This document shows positions 25,414-33,877 of a stretch of DNA of 47,026 nt, in pieces. Source of the DNA: a virus; IMG/VR virus record IMGVR_UViG_3300009788_000148, positions 1-47,026 of that record. The stretch is one strand, 5' to 3'. The notes below the pieces were generated by a model, which was given only the letters and a program-made list of their open reading frames with translations, had not been told where the DNA came from and did not search any database. The first letter of the stretch is position 1. Each line of letters opens with the position of its first letter. The translations under genes were made by a program, and so were the position numbers.

Positions 25414-25908
25414 ATGGCTAAAAACAAAAGACCCAAAACTACAGTAAATGTGGATGCGGTAAGACGTGAGAGTAAAAGGCTTGCCAAGAGTATGGCTAAG
25501 GAGCAGGCTCCTGGTGATATGGGGACAGTTATTTCTCCTGGGACTGTAAAGCGACAATCTCCTCTTGAACAAGAAATGGGTTCATCTAAGTATAAGAAGA
25601 TGATCCATGACCATAATGACAAGAATAAGCATATCTTAGACCGCCTCCCCTTTACTTTCCCTAAGAAGCGTATTGTGCGTTCTAACCGTACCGATGTCCT
25701 TGTGGAGTGCGTAAAGTGCCGCCACGAGAGCTATGGTTCGGAGTATACATATATGAAGTTCTGTGTGGTGTGTAAGAAATCTACCAAGGTTATTAACCCC
25801 GAAGCAGAGAAAAGGGGGGAGGATAGAGATTTTGCGCCGGGAATATTTGCTACTGCCTCCGACGTTCTGAAGATGCGGGAGGAACGAGAAAAGAAAAAAG
25901 GCCAATAG
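25414..25908 (+). CDS. Basic protein with a central zinc-ribbon
   Basis: 164 residues, ATG with AAGGA upstream. The N-terminal ~80 residues are strongly basic and Lys-rich (RRESKRLAKSMAKEQ). The centre has VECVKCRHES and KFCVVCKKS, a four-Cys zinc ribbon of CxxC-x16-18-CxxC type. The C-terminal helix is again charged (MREEREKKKGQ). Nucleic-acid binding is likely. It is the last gene before the promoter of the NusG-like gene. Not a recognised family. Confidence 0.6.
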   Translation: MAKNKRPKTTVNVDAVRRESKRLAKSMAKEQAPGDMGTVISPGTVKRQSPLEQEMGSSKYKKMIHDHNDKNKHILDRLPFTFPKKRIVRSNRTDVLVECVKCRHESYGSEYTYMKFCVVCKKSTKVINPEAEKRGEDRDFAPGIFATASDVLKMREEREKKKGQ

Positions 25909-25910
25909 GC

Positions 25911-25939
25911 TTGCTAAATTAAGAAAAACCTGTTATAAT
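25911..25939 (+). promoter_or_regulatory. Sigma70-type promoter upstream of the NusG-like gene
   Basis: TTGCTA (25911-25916) and TATAAT (25934-25939) lie 17 nt apart. The -10 box continues TGA, giving TATAATTGA exactly as at 16893. The predicted start is near 25946, about 19 nt before ATG 25965, so the leader is short with ribosome site AGGGAGAAG. Confidence 0.65.
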
Positions 25940-25964
25940 TGAACTGGATTTAGGGAGAAGTATA

Positions 25965-26501
25965 ATGGTTGACGGCAAGCAGTGGCATTCTTGGGTAATT
26001 AAACGCAACCGCTTGGACAACGTAGTGGAGTATATTAAGGAGAATTGCCCAGAAATAGACAAGTTTTTCTATCCATTTATTAAAAAGGAGTACCAAACTA
26101 AGAGGGGTAAGACTCGTATCAAGGATATGCCTCTTTACGAAGGTTATCTTTTCTTGCGATATCACGACCATCCTCAGGTATTCCACAAGCTTAGCCACTA
26201 TCCTCAGGTTACCACCTACTGTGGTGCCGTTTCGGAACATGAAATCAAGCGGATGGAAGCTGCCCAGGGAAAACTTATCACTGAGCTAAAGGCCAGTAAG
26301 TATAAAAGAGGGGATGCGGTTATCCTCAAGGACGGGCCGTTTAAAGGCTTTGAAGGGAAAGTCTCTTCGGTCAGCCCTGATTTTGTAAAAGTCAGAATTA
26401 CTGCCCAAATTCTTGGTTCCTCGGACCACGAGGTGGTTTATCCTGAGGAACAACTAGAACGCAAGACTGTACTACAGAATACCAAAGTGCAAGACATCTA
26501 A
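25965..26501 (+). CDS. NusG/RfaH-like transcription factor (NGN plus KOW domains)
   Basis: 178 residues, about the length of bacterial NusG. The N-terminal ~95 residues follow the NGN pattern: QWHSWVIKRN, FFYPFIKK, then MPLYEGYLFLRYHDHPQVFHK and a closing VTTYCGAVSEHEIKRM. The C-terminal KOW unit is clear at residues 113-145 (YKRGDAVILKDGPFKGFEG, then VKVRITAQILG and VVYPEEQL). NusG-family proteins bind the RNA polymerase clamp and control pausing and antitermination. A phage-coded copy with its own promoter just before the terminase operon suggests control of late transcription. Start fixed by AGGGAGAAG. The divergent NGN makes a specialised paralogue more likely than a housekeeping copy. 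Confidence 0.85.
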   Translation: MVDGKQWHSWVIKRNRLDNVVEYIKENCPEIDKFFYPFIKKEYQTKRGKTRIKDMPLYEGYLFLRYHDHPQVFHKLSHYPQVTTYCGAVSEHEIKRMEAAQGKLITELKASKYKRGDAVILKDGPFKGFEGKVSSVSPDFVKVRITAQILGSSDHEVVYPEEQLERKTVLQNTKVQDI

Positions 26502-26513
26502 TAGGATCTATCA

Positions 26514-26951
26514 ATGGTAGGAAAAACCGGAAGTGGAAGACGCCCTGGGTTTAAGCATTCTGAGGATGCAAAGCAGAAGATATCTGAGGGTATGCGTGCA
26601 AAGAAGTATGAGCCCACCTCGGAACATCGCGAAAATATCTCTAAAACCAAACTTATGTATGGTTTAGATGAGAAATGTGTTCAACGCTTTGAAGACTTGA
26701 AAGCTAACTACCCGGAACAAGAGGATTTTTTTCTAGATAACGAAGATGCCTTACTTATTGCTATGCGCGATGTGCGCACAGAGAAAGAACTGACCGACAT
26801 TCGTCGCTATATTGAGACGGCAGCGCTCAGACCAGATGAACCGTATCTATATAAAAGAACTTCTTGTTATGCAGCGGAAGACGCAATGATTGATCTTCTA
26901 GACTTTAAACGGTTATTACAAAAAAGACTATTAAATACCACACCATTTTAA
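26514..26951 (+). CDS. Putative DNA-binding protein with NUMOD3-like N-terminus
   Basis: 145 residues, ATG with AGGA upstream. The first 60 residues hold SGRRPGFKHSEDAKQKISEG and a second similar unit (PTSEHRENISKTKLMYG), matching the H(S/T)E-x-K-x-KIS helix motif of NUMOD3-type DNA-binding modules usually attached to homing endonucleases. Here no nuclease domain follows; the rest is helical (FEDLKANYPEQEDFFLD, AMRDVRTEKELTDIRRYIE). Just ahead of the terminase genes it could be a small-terminase-like DNA recognition protein or a regulator. Confidence in function is low. Confidence 0.6.
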   Translation: MVGKTGSGRRPGFKHSEDAKQKISEGMRAKKYEPTSEHRENISKTKLMYGLDEKCVQRFEDLKANYPEQEDFFLDNEDALLIAMRDVRTEKELTDIRRYIETAALRPDEPYLYKRTSCYAAEDAMIDLLDFKRLLQKRLLNTTPF

Positions 26952-26970
26952 CTAGGTTCCTTCTTTACAA

Positions 26971-27001
26971 GGAGACTGCGAGCTGCAGTTGTCCCCTTTT
27001 T
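26971..27001 (+). terminator. Rho-independent terminator before the packaging genes
   Basis: GGAGACTGC (26971-26979) pairs with GCAGTT(g)TCC (26985-26994), with one bulged G and a 5-nt loop. It is followed by CC and a run of five T (26997-27001). The hairpin and T-tract lie in the 72-nt gap after the NUMOD3-like gene. It would separate the NusG-like transcript from the terminase operon, or be the target of antitermination. Confidence 0.6.
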
Positions 27002-27023
27002 GTGGTACATAAAAGGACATAGG

Positions 27024-27701
27024 ATGCCAGATAAGCCTGTAGATACCCCTCCTGTTGATAAGGAGGCTCTAGCCGAAAAAGTAAAAAAAGATCCTAAGTC
27101 TAAAAAATGGAATAACCCAAATAGCCGTAGAAACCTGCTACAGTACCAAGATAAGAACCCTGCGATAGTACCAGAAGTAGTTGGAGATGCCTTCGACGCC
27201 GAGGAAGTTGACGTTGATGCCATTGTAGTAGGCCGCAAACTTAACCCTGATCGTATACGTAAATTGATGCCTCAGCGGGGAGTACTAACAGCCGCGGAGA
27301 ATAAGCGGTATGTGGGGGTAGTACAACAGTTCTTAGGTGATTTCAAAAATGAAGAGCCCACCGCAGCTGATATAGATGATATCTTTGAAATTGCGGAAGC
27401 TGATATCATGAAAACACGACTGCTCAAAGCTGCTAAAGATAGCCCGGATGCTATCGTAAACATTCAACAGGCAATAGAACGAATTAATAAAAGAAAGCAG
27501 ACTTCTAAAGAAAACCTATCCAACCGACGCGTTGACAGAAAAGACGCTAGGTCATCGCAGGACATCAACATCGTTGATCTTATTGTTCGCTATGATTTAG
27601 AGCAAAAGAGAAAGGACGAAGAGCGCGTTGCTGCCCTGCTCTCCGAAGAAGAAGCTGCCGATCGGCAACTTAAGGAGGTCCTGGAAAAGGACGGATACTA
27701 A
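27024..27701 (+). CDS. Putative small terminase subunit
   Basis: 225 residues from ATG 27024 (ribosome site AAAAGGA). An upstream GTG at 27000 overlaps the terminator and was not used. The N-terminus is Pro/Lys-rich, the middle and end helical and charged (RIRKLMPQRGVLTAAENKRY, DIDDIFEIAEADIMKTRLLK, IQQAIERINKRKQTSKEN), with a long acidic C-terminal helix (ERVAALLSEEEAADRQLKEV). Direct position before the large terminase is where the small subunit, which recognises phage DNA, is usually coded. The assignment rests on synteny and helical character, not on a motif. Confidence 0.6.
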   Translation: MPDKPVDTPPVDKEALAEKVKKDPKSKKWNNPNSRRNLLQYQDKNPAIVPEVVGDAFDAEEVDVDAIVVGRKLNPDRIRKLMPQRGVLTAAENKRYVGVVQQFLGDFKNEEPTAADIDDIFEIAEADIMKTRLLKAAKDSPDAIVNIQQAIERINKRKQTSKENLSNRRVDRKDARSSQDINIVDLIVRYDLEQKRKDEERVAALLSEEEAADRQLKEVLEKDGY

Positions 27702-27703
27702 AC

Positions 27704-29560
27704 TTGCAGAGCCTGCTTGATGATCCTGATTTTATAAATAGATCCGAAGAACTCTTAGAGTTCTATCGACAATATCCTGAAATCGCAGCCTTCGACCTTT
27801 TGAGAGTAGAATTAAGTCCAATTCAAAAGGTAGTCTTGAGGTCTATGTGGTTTCGGGACTATGTTATTGCGATCATGTGCCGTGGTTCTGGTAAGACTTT
27901 TCTCAACGCGGTCTTTGCTTGCCTGAAAGCTATGTTATATCCAGGCCATCGAGTGGGGCTTCTGGCGCCGACTTTTCGTCAGAGTAAGTTCGTATTTGAC
28001 GAATGTAGTAGAATCTATCAGCGGTCTCCGATTATGCGCGACGCGTGCGAACGTAAGCCCACTAACCAGTCTGATAATTGCTATATCAAATTTAAGGCCA
28101 CTGGAACTAAAAACCCCTCCATGATTCAAGCCATCCCACTCGGAGATGGTACCAAGATCAGAGGTTCGCGTTTCTACACCATCCTCTGCGACGAATTCCC
28201 GCACATTCCTGAAGAGATCTTCAATATGGTCATCCGTCCTATGGCAGCTACTGTAGCTGAGCCCATGGAGAATGTTCGGAAACTGGCCCGGCAGAAGGAG
28301 ATGTTATCTAAGGGACTTATCACCCAAGAAGAGATAGACAAAGATACAGTTACTAACCAAATTATTATCACCTCATCTGGTTACTTCACGTTTAACCACA
28401 TGTACAAGTTATATTGTGCTTACAAAGACGAAATGGAAAAGGGTAATGATAAATATGCGGTATATCGAGTTCCGTATAATTTGCTACCCGACGGTTTTTT
28501 GGATCAGAAATCTATCGAAGCTGCCCAGAGAGAAATGTCTAGTCTTGAGTTCCGAATGGAGTATGAGGCAGCATTCATTCCTGATACAGATGCGTTCTAC
28601 AAAGCTTCACTTTTAGAGGCATGTTCTAACACCGGCTTCTCTACACGGGTTGCGGGAGAGTACGAAAAGTCTTATTGTTTAGGTATAGATCCTGCTAGAA
28701 GCGAAGATTCTTTTGCTATCTGCGTCGCAGAACTAGGTGTACCCTCTAAGATCGTTCATGCTGTCGAAATTCAAAAGATGCCTTTCCCTCAGATGTCAGA
28801 ACTTATCGAAGACCTCTGTGATGCTTTTAACGTACAATCAATATACATGGATGCGGGGGGCGGCGGATTAGCTATCAAAGACATCTTGGCTGAAAACAAT
28901 CGCGCTCACCGAGCCGGAGCAATCCTGGACCCCAATGATGAAGTCCACCAGGCTAAGTCTGGAAGGCACATTCTTACGATGTGTAATTTTGGAACTGACT
29001 TCATTTCAGAGTCTAATTTTGCTGCCTTACGCCTGCTTGAGCATCGAGATCTGCTTTTTCCGAGCATCCCTCGGAACGAAGATCCAACCCCTGCCCAGGA
29101 ACAAGGTTGGCAGACGATTCAGATAATGAAGCAGCAGATGCAGATGATTGAGTTGAGTGAAACCCCCACCGGAAAGCAGCACTTTGATGTGCCCAAAGGA
29201 GAGGGGCACGGAAAGCAGAAGAAGGATTTGTACACCGCTTTCATGCTCGCTGCACGTTGTGTATATGATCATTTGTGGGCGGAAATGCTTCCCGAAAGTG
29301 TTATTCACCATGGTGGAGTTATACAGTCCAGAAATGTACTGCCAGGGGTTATGTCCGATGGCATGCCTGTTGGGGATATTCCGGACGCCCTCCGTGATAA
29401 ATTGGAAATGGCACAAGACCCGGAAGGGTATAGACAAAGAATGTTAGCTCAAACTTTCAAAGGCAGAAAAGTGATAACCAGTTCTGCCGCAGTATTAAAA
29501 CCCAAGAACAAAGGTAAGGTGCCCGGAAGAACGTCCAACAGGCCTGTAAACAAGCAATAG
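27704..29560 (+). CDS. terL: Terminase large subunit
   Basis: 618 residues, TTG start at 27704, 2 nt after the previous stop; the ribosome site is distant (AAAGGA), so translation may be coupled. It is the ATP-driven DNA packaging motor and headful or site nuclease. ATPase motifs: LSPIQKVVLRSM, Walker A CRGSGKT (59-65), Walker B TILCDEF with D163-E164, and coupling motif IITSSGY (residues 221-227). RNase-H-like nuclease acidic residues: D329 (LGIDPARSEDSFA), D383 (IYMDAGGGG), D508 (KKDLYTAFMLA). Full length, with a ~95-residue basic C-terminal tail. Confidence 0.95.
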   Translation: MQSLLDDPDFINRSEELLEFYRQYPEIAAFDLLRVELSPIQKVVLRSMWFRDYVIAIMCRGSGKTFLNAVFACLKAMLYPGHRVGLLAPTFRQSKFVFDECSRIYQRSPIMRDACERKPTNQSDNCYIKFKATGTKNPSMIQAIPLGDGTKIRGSRFYTILCDEFPHIPEEIFNMVIRPMAATVAEPMENVRKLARQKEMLSKGLITQEEIDKDTVTNQIIITSSGYFTFNHMYKLYCAYKDEMEKGNDKYAVYRVPYNLLPDGFLDQKSIEAAQREMSSLEFRMEYEAAFIPDTDAFYKASLLEACSNTGFSTRVAGEYEKSYCLGIDPARSEDSFAICVAELGVPSKIVHAVEIQKMPFPQMSELIEDLCDAFNVQSIYMDAGGGGLAIKDILAENNRAHRAGAILDPNDEVHQAKSGRHILTMCNFGTDFISESNFAALRLLEHRDLLFPSIPRNEDPTPAQEQGWQTIQIMKQQMQMIELSETPTGKQHFDVPKGEGHGKQKKDLYTAFMLAARCVYDHLWAEMLPESVIHHGGVIQSRNVLPGVMSDGMPVGDIPDALRDKLEMAQDPEGYRQRMLAQTFKGRKVITSSAAVLKPKNKGKVPGRTSNRPVNKQ

Positions 29561-29569
29561 GAGAGACGA

Positions 29570-31441
29570 ATATCTAAAGAAGTAAAGGACAATATTAATG
29601 AGAATTTGGACAACTCCAAAGTTCTCTCCCACCAGGAAGTAAAGCCTGGTGTACACGAAATGGAAATAGATGTTGGCCCAAAAGGCAGACCTGCAGTTGA
29701 ACTGGCTTATTTAGACCCCCAACGTGGGGATCAGAACCCTCTAAGATTCCATGAGGGTGGTAGGGTTATTACCCGAGACTTTACCCGTCGGGTAGACCTC
29801 GACCTCTTAGTTGGTAAGCCCTCGGTTACCAGGGCCAAGCCTGCGCAGATCTTTCAGAGTGCTATTGATTTTTATAAGGCTAAGGGCCCGTACGGTACCT
29901 GGGTTGATACCCTTTCTAATTTTGCAGCCAAGGGATACAAGAATGATATTGATGACGAAGATATCAAGCTTTTTTATGATACCTGGACGTCCGAAATTGC
30001 TTTTCAAGAGACCGTTGAGAAGATTTTCTTTGACTTCTTTAGAGTCGGAATGGTCCGTACCTTCAAGCTTGTAGGTAAGTTTGATCCCAAGTTGAAGCCA
30101 GAAAATTTTGATGGTGCTGTAAGACGTAAGGCCCAAGCAAATCGCTTTGACACTTCTGATCAGATGAAGAAGTTAATAGCGTATAGAGATGTTGCCGCCG
30201 CCAAAAAGATTTGGTCTAAGTCTTTTGTACCTCTTAAGTATACCCTCCTAAATCCCACACTCGTGGATATTAAAGGTTCCCTACTCTTTGACCAGACAGA
30301 AACCTTCCTAAAGCCAGAGGCTTTTAAGGAGATAGCAGCGCTGTTAAAAAACCCAGCTAAGGCTAGCCCAGAACAAAGGAAGTTTATAACTAGTCTGCCC
30401 CGAGACCTAAAAGATGCGATCAAGAAAAATAAGCCTGTTAAACTACCTCCTGAGTTGGTAGGTAAATGTGACTATCGTCGAATGGATTATGAGAGATATC
30501 CTCAGCCTAAGGCCGCGCGCATGTTTGACGATATGAATTACAAGGATGAACTCAAGAAGGCAGACTATTCTACCTTAGATGGTATTACCAATTACATTCT
30601 TAAGATCACTATTGGTAATGACGAACACCCTGTAACCAGTCAAGCGGAGTTAGAGACAGTAGCTAGGCTGTTTGATACTGCAAGTAAGAGTTTTGATATT
30701 GTATGGAACCATACTCTTCAGGTTGAAAAGATTACTTTCCCTGAGATTTCTCAAATTTTAGGTGTTGATAAGTTTGAGCAGGTTAACGATGATCTGAGTC
30801 AGGCTATGGGAGTTACCCGAGCATTGGTAGATGGAAAACTTCAGGCTAATGCCAAGTCCGTAGAAGCATCTCTTAAAGGTTTTGCTGAGGAAGTGAATTA
30901 TGCCCGGCGCTGCGTAAAGAGATGGATAGATCATGAATATGAAGAAGTGGCTTTGGCGATGGGATTTAGTCGTTATCCCCAGGTCCGCTTCGACGAGAAC
31001 GCTCTCAAGGATGAGATTATGATGATGAGCGTTATTCAGGGAATGATAGATCGACGTATTCTGTCTTATGAGACTGGTATTGAGAAGCTGGGTATGGACT
31101 TCAGCAATGAGCTTGCTAACTTCATCCAAGAGAAGCCCTTGGTTCAAGACGGCACCCTTGGTATTATTGGTTCGCCTTACAATCCAAAGGCTCTTCCCCC
31201 GCAGGGGCCCGTACCTACTCAGGACACCACACCTGGAGGTAAGCCTACTACGGTTACCCAGAAGGATCTTAAGGATTTCCAGAAGAACATTACTGATCTG
31301 GTTACAAAGCAAGTTCAGAAGATTCAGAGAACCCCAGTGGGTACTCCGAGCGAGGGCCGTCCCCGAACAGGGGGTAAAGGTAAGCCTCGTCAGAAGTCCA
31401 CAAAACCAAACACTAAGCCACGCCAGCCTAACAATAGTTAG
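29570..31441 (+). CDS. Portal protein, probable non-canonical ATA start
   Basis: At least 611 residues if started at TTG 29606, which has no ribosome site. A perfect AGGAGAG at 29559-29565 instead points to ATA 29570, giving MSKEVKDNINENLDN as the N-terminus and 623 residues. The frame is open from 29561 with no ATG, GTG or CTG. Size, position after the large terminase, and features such as GPYGTWVDTLSNFA, YRRMDYERYPQPKAARMF and a Pro/Lys-rich disordered tail fit a phage portal, the dodecameric DNA gate at the head vertex. The middle contains helical segments that would form the tunnel. Family call is by synteny and general resemblance. Confidence 0.75.
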   Translation: MSKEVKDNINENLDNSKVLSHQEVKPGVHEMEIDVGPKGRPAVELAYLDPQRGDQNPLRFHEGGRVITRDFTRRVDLDLLVGKPSVTRAKPAQIFQSAIDFYKAKGPYGTWVDTLSNFAAKGYKNDIDDEDIKLFYDTWTSEIAFQETVEKIFFDFFRVGMVRTFKLVGKFDPKLKPENFDGAVRRKAQANRFDTSDQMKKLIAYRDVAAAKKIWSKSFVPLKYTLLNPTLVDIKGSLLFDQTETFLKPEAFKEIAALLKNPAKASPEQRKFITSLPRDLKDAIKKNKPVKLPPELVGKCDYRRMDYERYPQPKAARMFDDMNYKDELKKADYSTLDGITNYILKITIGNDEHPVTSQAELETVARLFDTASKSFDIVWNHTLQVEKITFPEISQILGVDKFEQVNDDLSQAMGVTRALVDGKLQANAKSVEASLKGFAEEVNYARRCVKRWIDHEYEEVALAMGFSRYPQVRFDENALKDEIMMMSVIQGMIDRRILSYETGIEKLGMDFSNELANFIQEKPLVQDGTLGIIGSPYNPKALPPQGPVPTQDTTPGGKPTTVTQKDLKDFQKNITDLVTKQVQKIQRTPVGTPSEGRPRTGGKGKPRQKSTKPNTKPRQPNNS

Positions 31442-31473
31442 GATAAAATCTGCGTAGGAGGTATAGAAATACC

Positions 31474-33825
31474 ATGACTGAAAAGAACGTAGACAAGAAC
31501 GTTGACGTCCAGAGCTTTCTCGAAGAGTTGAGAGGGTTAGCTGTGGTCGTAGGCGAAGATTGTCCAGAAGGGCATCGCAAAGATCCGGGCAGCGGACGAT
31601 GCTTGCCGATTGGACCTACCGACCATACCGCATTTACACGAAGTCTAAACGTTGACTATGGTCCGGAGTGGAGGGGTGAAGTTGATAAGACTAATACCAC
31701 CTTTGCCAGTTCGCAAGAGACAGCGGTTGACGCAGACGATATGGATGAACCAGAGAGTTGTGCTGAAGGCACAACTTTTTCTTTTATCCAGAGACGATGT
31801 GTTTCTCTGGAAGACGCAGACAAGGAGAATGATGACGAATTCGCCATGACTGAAGAAGGTGAATATATTGAAGATGCGAAAAACGGCCACGAAGAGGTTA
31901 TTGCCCTAGATCCAGAGGGACGTAAGGATACTGTTAACTTTGAGTGTCCTACCAATATGTTCTTTGATCGTAAGTTGAGAGAGTGTATTCCGCTGAACAA
32001 GGATACTGTATTAGCATCCACTGATTTCAGCGACGAGTTTAAGCAGGCGGTGGCTACCTTTGCTAGGCTCGCAATGACTTCTCCAGACCCAGTGGATGGC
32101 CACAAGCATGTGGCAACGCTAGATATGGAGGGTAATGGGGTTACGTCCGTAGCAGGGCACATGCACCCGCACAGTCATGAGGTCAAGAAGTTCAATGTTG
32201 TTCCCCGTACAGAGACAGCGGGAGATATCACATATACTTCCCAGCACCCTGGAGTTGCTGTACCTGAGGAACATCGTGTAGAAAAGCTTGATGATTTCGG
32301 AAGCGACGAGACCGCAGCACCGCTCAAGGGCGGTCAGAGATCTGCTCTTCCCGATAGCGCCTTTGGCGTCCCCGGAAAGAGGAAGTTTCCTCTAGACACC
32401 TGCGCCCGCGTACGCAACGCGATGGCCCGCTTTAACCAAGGTAAGGGACTAACCTCTGGTGAGAAGGCAACTCTTCGCCGGAAGATTATGGCCCGAGCTA
32501 AGGCTTGTAGCATAGAAGTTCAAAACTTTGGCAAGGCAGACACTGTTGAAGAGTTTGCCGCCGTGGTACAGGAGCTAATCACAATGGATAATAAGACAAC
32601 TGAAGATAGAATTGAGACCTACCGGGCAGAAGCTCAGGGTCAAGGCCCCTGCCCTCCCGGTATGAATTGGGATTCCGCAGCCCTACGCTGCACTAAGGTT
32701 TCCGGATTTGTCAAAGAGATCGCAGCAAATGGACATGAGGATATCGTTGCGTTGCAGCCAGATGGGCGCAGAGACACAGTTGGGTTCAATTGCCCTTCAG
32801 GTTGGTTCTTTGATTTTACCAACCGGCGCTGCCTTCCGCTAGACCCTTCCCAAAAGCCGGGGTCTACCACGGATAAGGCTGCTGAACGAGACCTAACCGC
32901 TCAGCCTGAAGGACGCCCTGTTCGACTTCCTATTGACTGTCCTGCGGGCACGATTTGGAATAAGGACAGAAACGTGTGCATTCCTCTAGACAGCAGCAAG
33001 AAGACTAAGTCTGCTGAAGAAGAGGAAGCTGCCCTACCAGACTTCATCAAGAAGATTCAGGAGAAGAAGAAGAACGGTAAGGACGGCGACGACAAGAATG
33101 GTAAGAAGAAGAAGGGATTCGTACCGTTTACCAAGAAGAGCAAGTCTGAAGAAGAAGATGGCGCCGTGCACCCTGGCACGACCACCACAAATGGCCCTGG
33201 CAACAAGGGAGGCCCCGGCTGTCCTGAAGGCCAGTTCATGAATCCCGTCACTAAGAAGTGCATGCCTGGAAAGGGTGCCTTTAAGGGTAAGAGTACGCAG
33301 GAAGATGCAGATGCCAAGCCTCAGAATAGAGAAGGATTAACTCCTCCTCCTGCAGGGAAGGTACAGCACCCTACGGACTGCCCGCCCAATACTGCTTGGG
33401 ACGCTAAGAGTAAGGTTTGCCGACCAATTGACTCTATGGACAAGGATCGACCTTCCGGCGCAAGCCCTCAGAATCCTAAGTCCGTAGCGGATGAGCTTAC
33501 AACTGCTCAGATCATTCAGGTCCTCGATGATATCATCAAGGGACTCGGCGAGCAGGAGAAGAGCAAGGTTCTTGCAAAGGAACTACCTAACGCGGCTTTC
33601 CCGCCTTCTCTAGTAAGTGACAGTCACCGTAGCCTCATGCATCACAAGTCGGATGTTGTAGATCCGTACGACACTGCTTCTGTAGATGTAGCTAGACTAC
33701 GAAATTCTCTGTTCCGCGCAACCGCAGTCAAGGAATTCTCTGACAAAGCGATTGAGGACGGCATCGACCATCTTCTATTCCACGCCCGCGAAATCGTGGC
33801 GGAGAGAATTGAAAAAAAATCCTAA
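31474..33825 (+). CDS. Cys-repeat virion protein, 0-frame product
   Basis: 783 residues, ATG after AGGAGG. It contains eight pairs of cysteines with identical C-x12-C spacing (C30-C43, C96-C109, C158-C171, C393-C406, C440-C453, C489-C502, C583-C596, C636-C649), usually CPxG...CxPLD. Two longer blocks (NGHEEVIALDPEGRKDTV at 138 and NGHEDIVALQPDGRRDTV at 420) are duplicated. A His-rich stretch (HVATLDMEGNG, then GHMHPHSHE at ~228-236) and an FGVPGKRKFPLDTCARVRNA module (~297) are typical of phage head-associated proteins. It lies between portal and prohead protease. It ends on an A8 run with evidence of -1 frameshifting. Confidence 0.75.
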   Translation: MTEKNVDKNVDVQSFLEELRGLAVVVGEDCPEGHRKDPGSGRCLPIGPTDHTAFTRSLNVDYGPEWRGEVDKTNTTFASSQETAVDADDMDEPESCAEGTTFSFIQRRCVSLEDADKENDDEFAMTEEGEYIEDAKNGHEEVIALDPEGRKDTVNFECPTNMFFDRKLRECIPLNKDTVLASTDFSDEFKQAVATFARLAMTSPDPVDGHKHVATLDMEGNGVTSVAGHMHPHSHEVKKFNVVPRTETAGDITYTSQHPGVAVPEEHRVEKLDDFGSDETAAPLKGGQRSALPDSAFGVPGKRKFPLDTCARVRNAMARFNQGKGLTSGEKATLRRKIMARAKACSIEVQNFGKADTVEEFAAVVQELITMDNKTTEDRIETYRAEAQGQGPCPPGMNWDSAALRCTKVSGFVKEIAANGHEDIVALQPDGRRDTVGFNCPSGWFFDFTNRRCLPLDPSQKPGSTTDKAAERDLTAQPEGRPVRLPIDCPAGTIWNKDRNVCIPLDSSKKTKSAEEEEAALPDFIKKIQEKKKNGKDGDDKNGKKKKGFVPFTKKSKSEEEDGAVHPGTTTTNGPGNKGGPGCPEGQFMNPVTKKCMPGKGAFKGKSTQEDADAKPQNREGLTPPPAGKVQHPTDCPPNTAWDAKSKVCRPIDSMDKDRPSGASPQNPKSVADELTTAQIIQVLDDIIKGLGEQEKSKVLAKELPNAAFPPSLVSDSHRSLMHHKSDVVDPYDTASVDVARLRNSLFRATAVKEFSDKAIEDGIDHLLFHAREIVAERIEKKS

Positions 33826-33877
33826 GCGGATGGACTGAAGAAGGTCAGATAACTAATCCAGAGGAGTTTCATCCGCT
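33812..33877 (+). other. -1 programmed ribosomal frameshift signal (A8 slippery run plus stem)
   Basis: The zero-frame codons GAA AAA AAA TCC TAA contain a perfect A AAA AAA heptamer (33813-33819). Five nt downstream, AGCGGATG (33825-33832) pairs perfectly with CATCCGCT (33870-33877), and the stem extends inward by a G-T and an A-T pair. A smaller CTGA/TCAG hairpin sits in the loop. A GGAGAG at 33801-33806 upstream resembles the internal ribosome-site stimulator of E. coli dnaX. All three elements of a bacterial -1 signal are visible. Confidence 0.75.
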
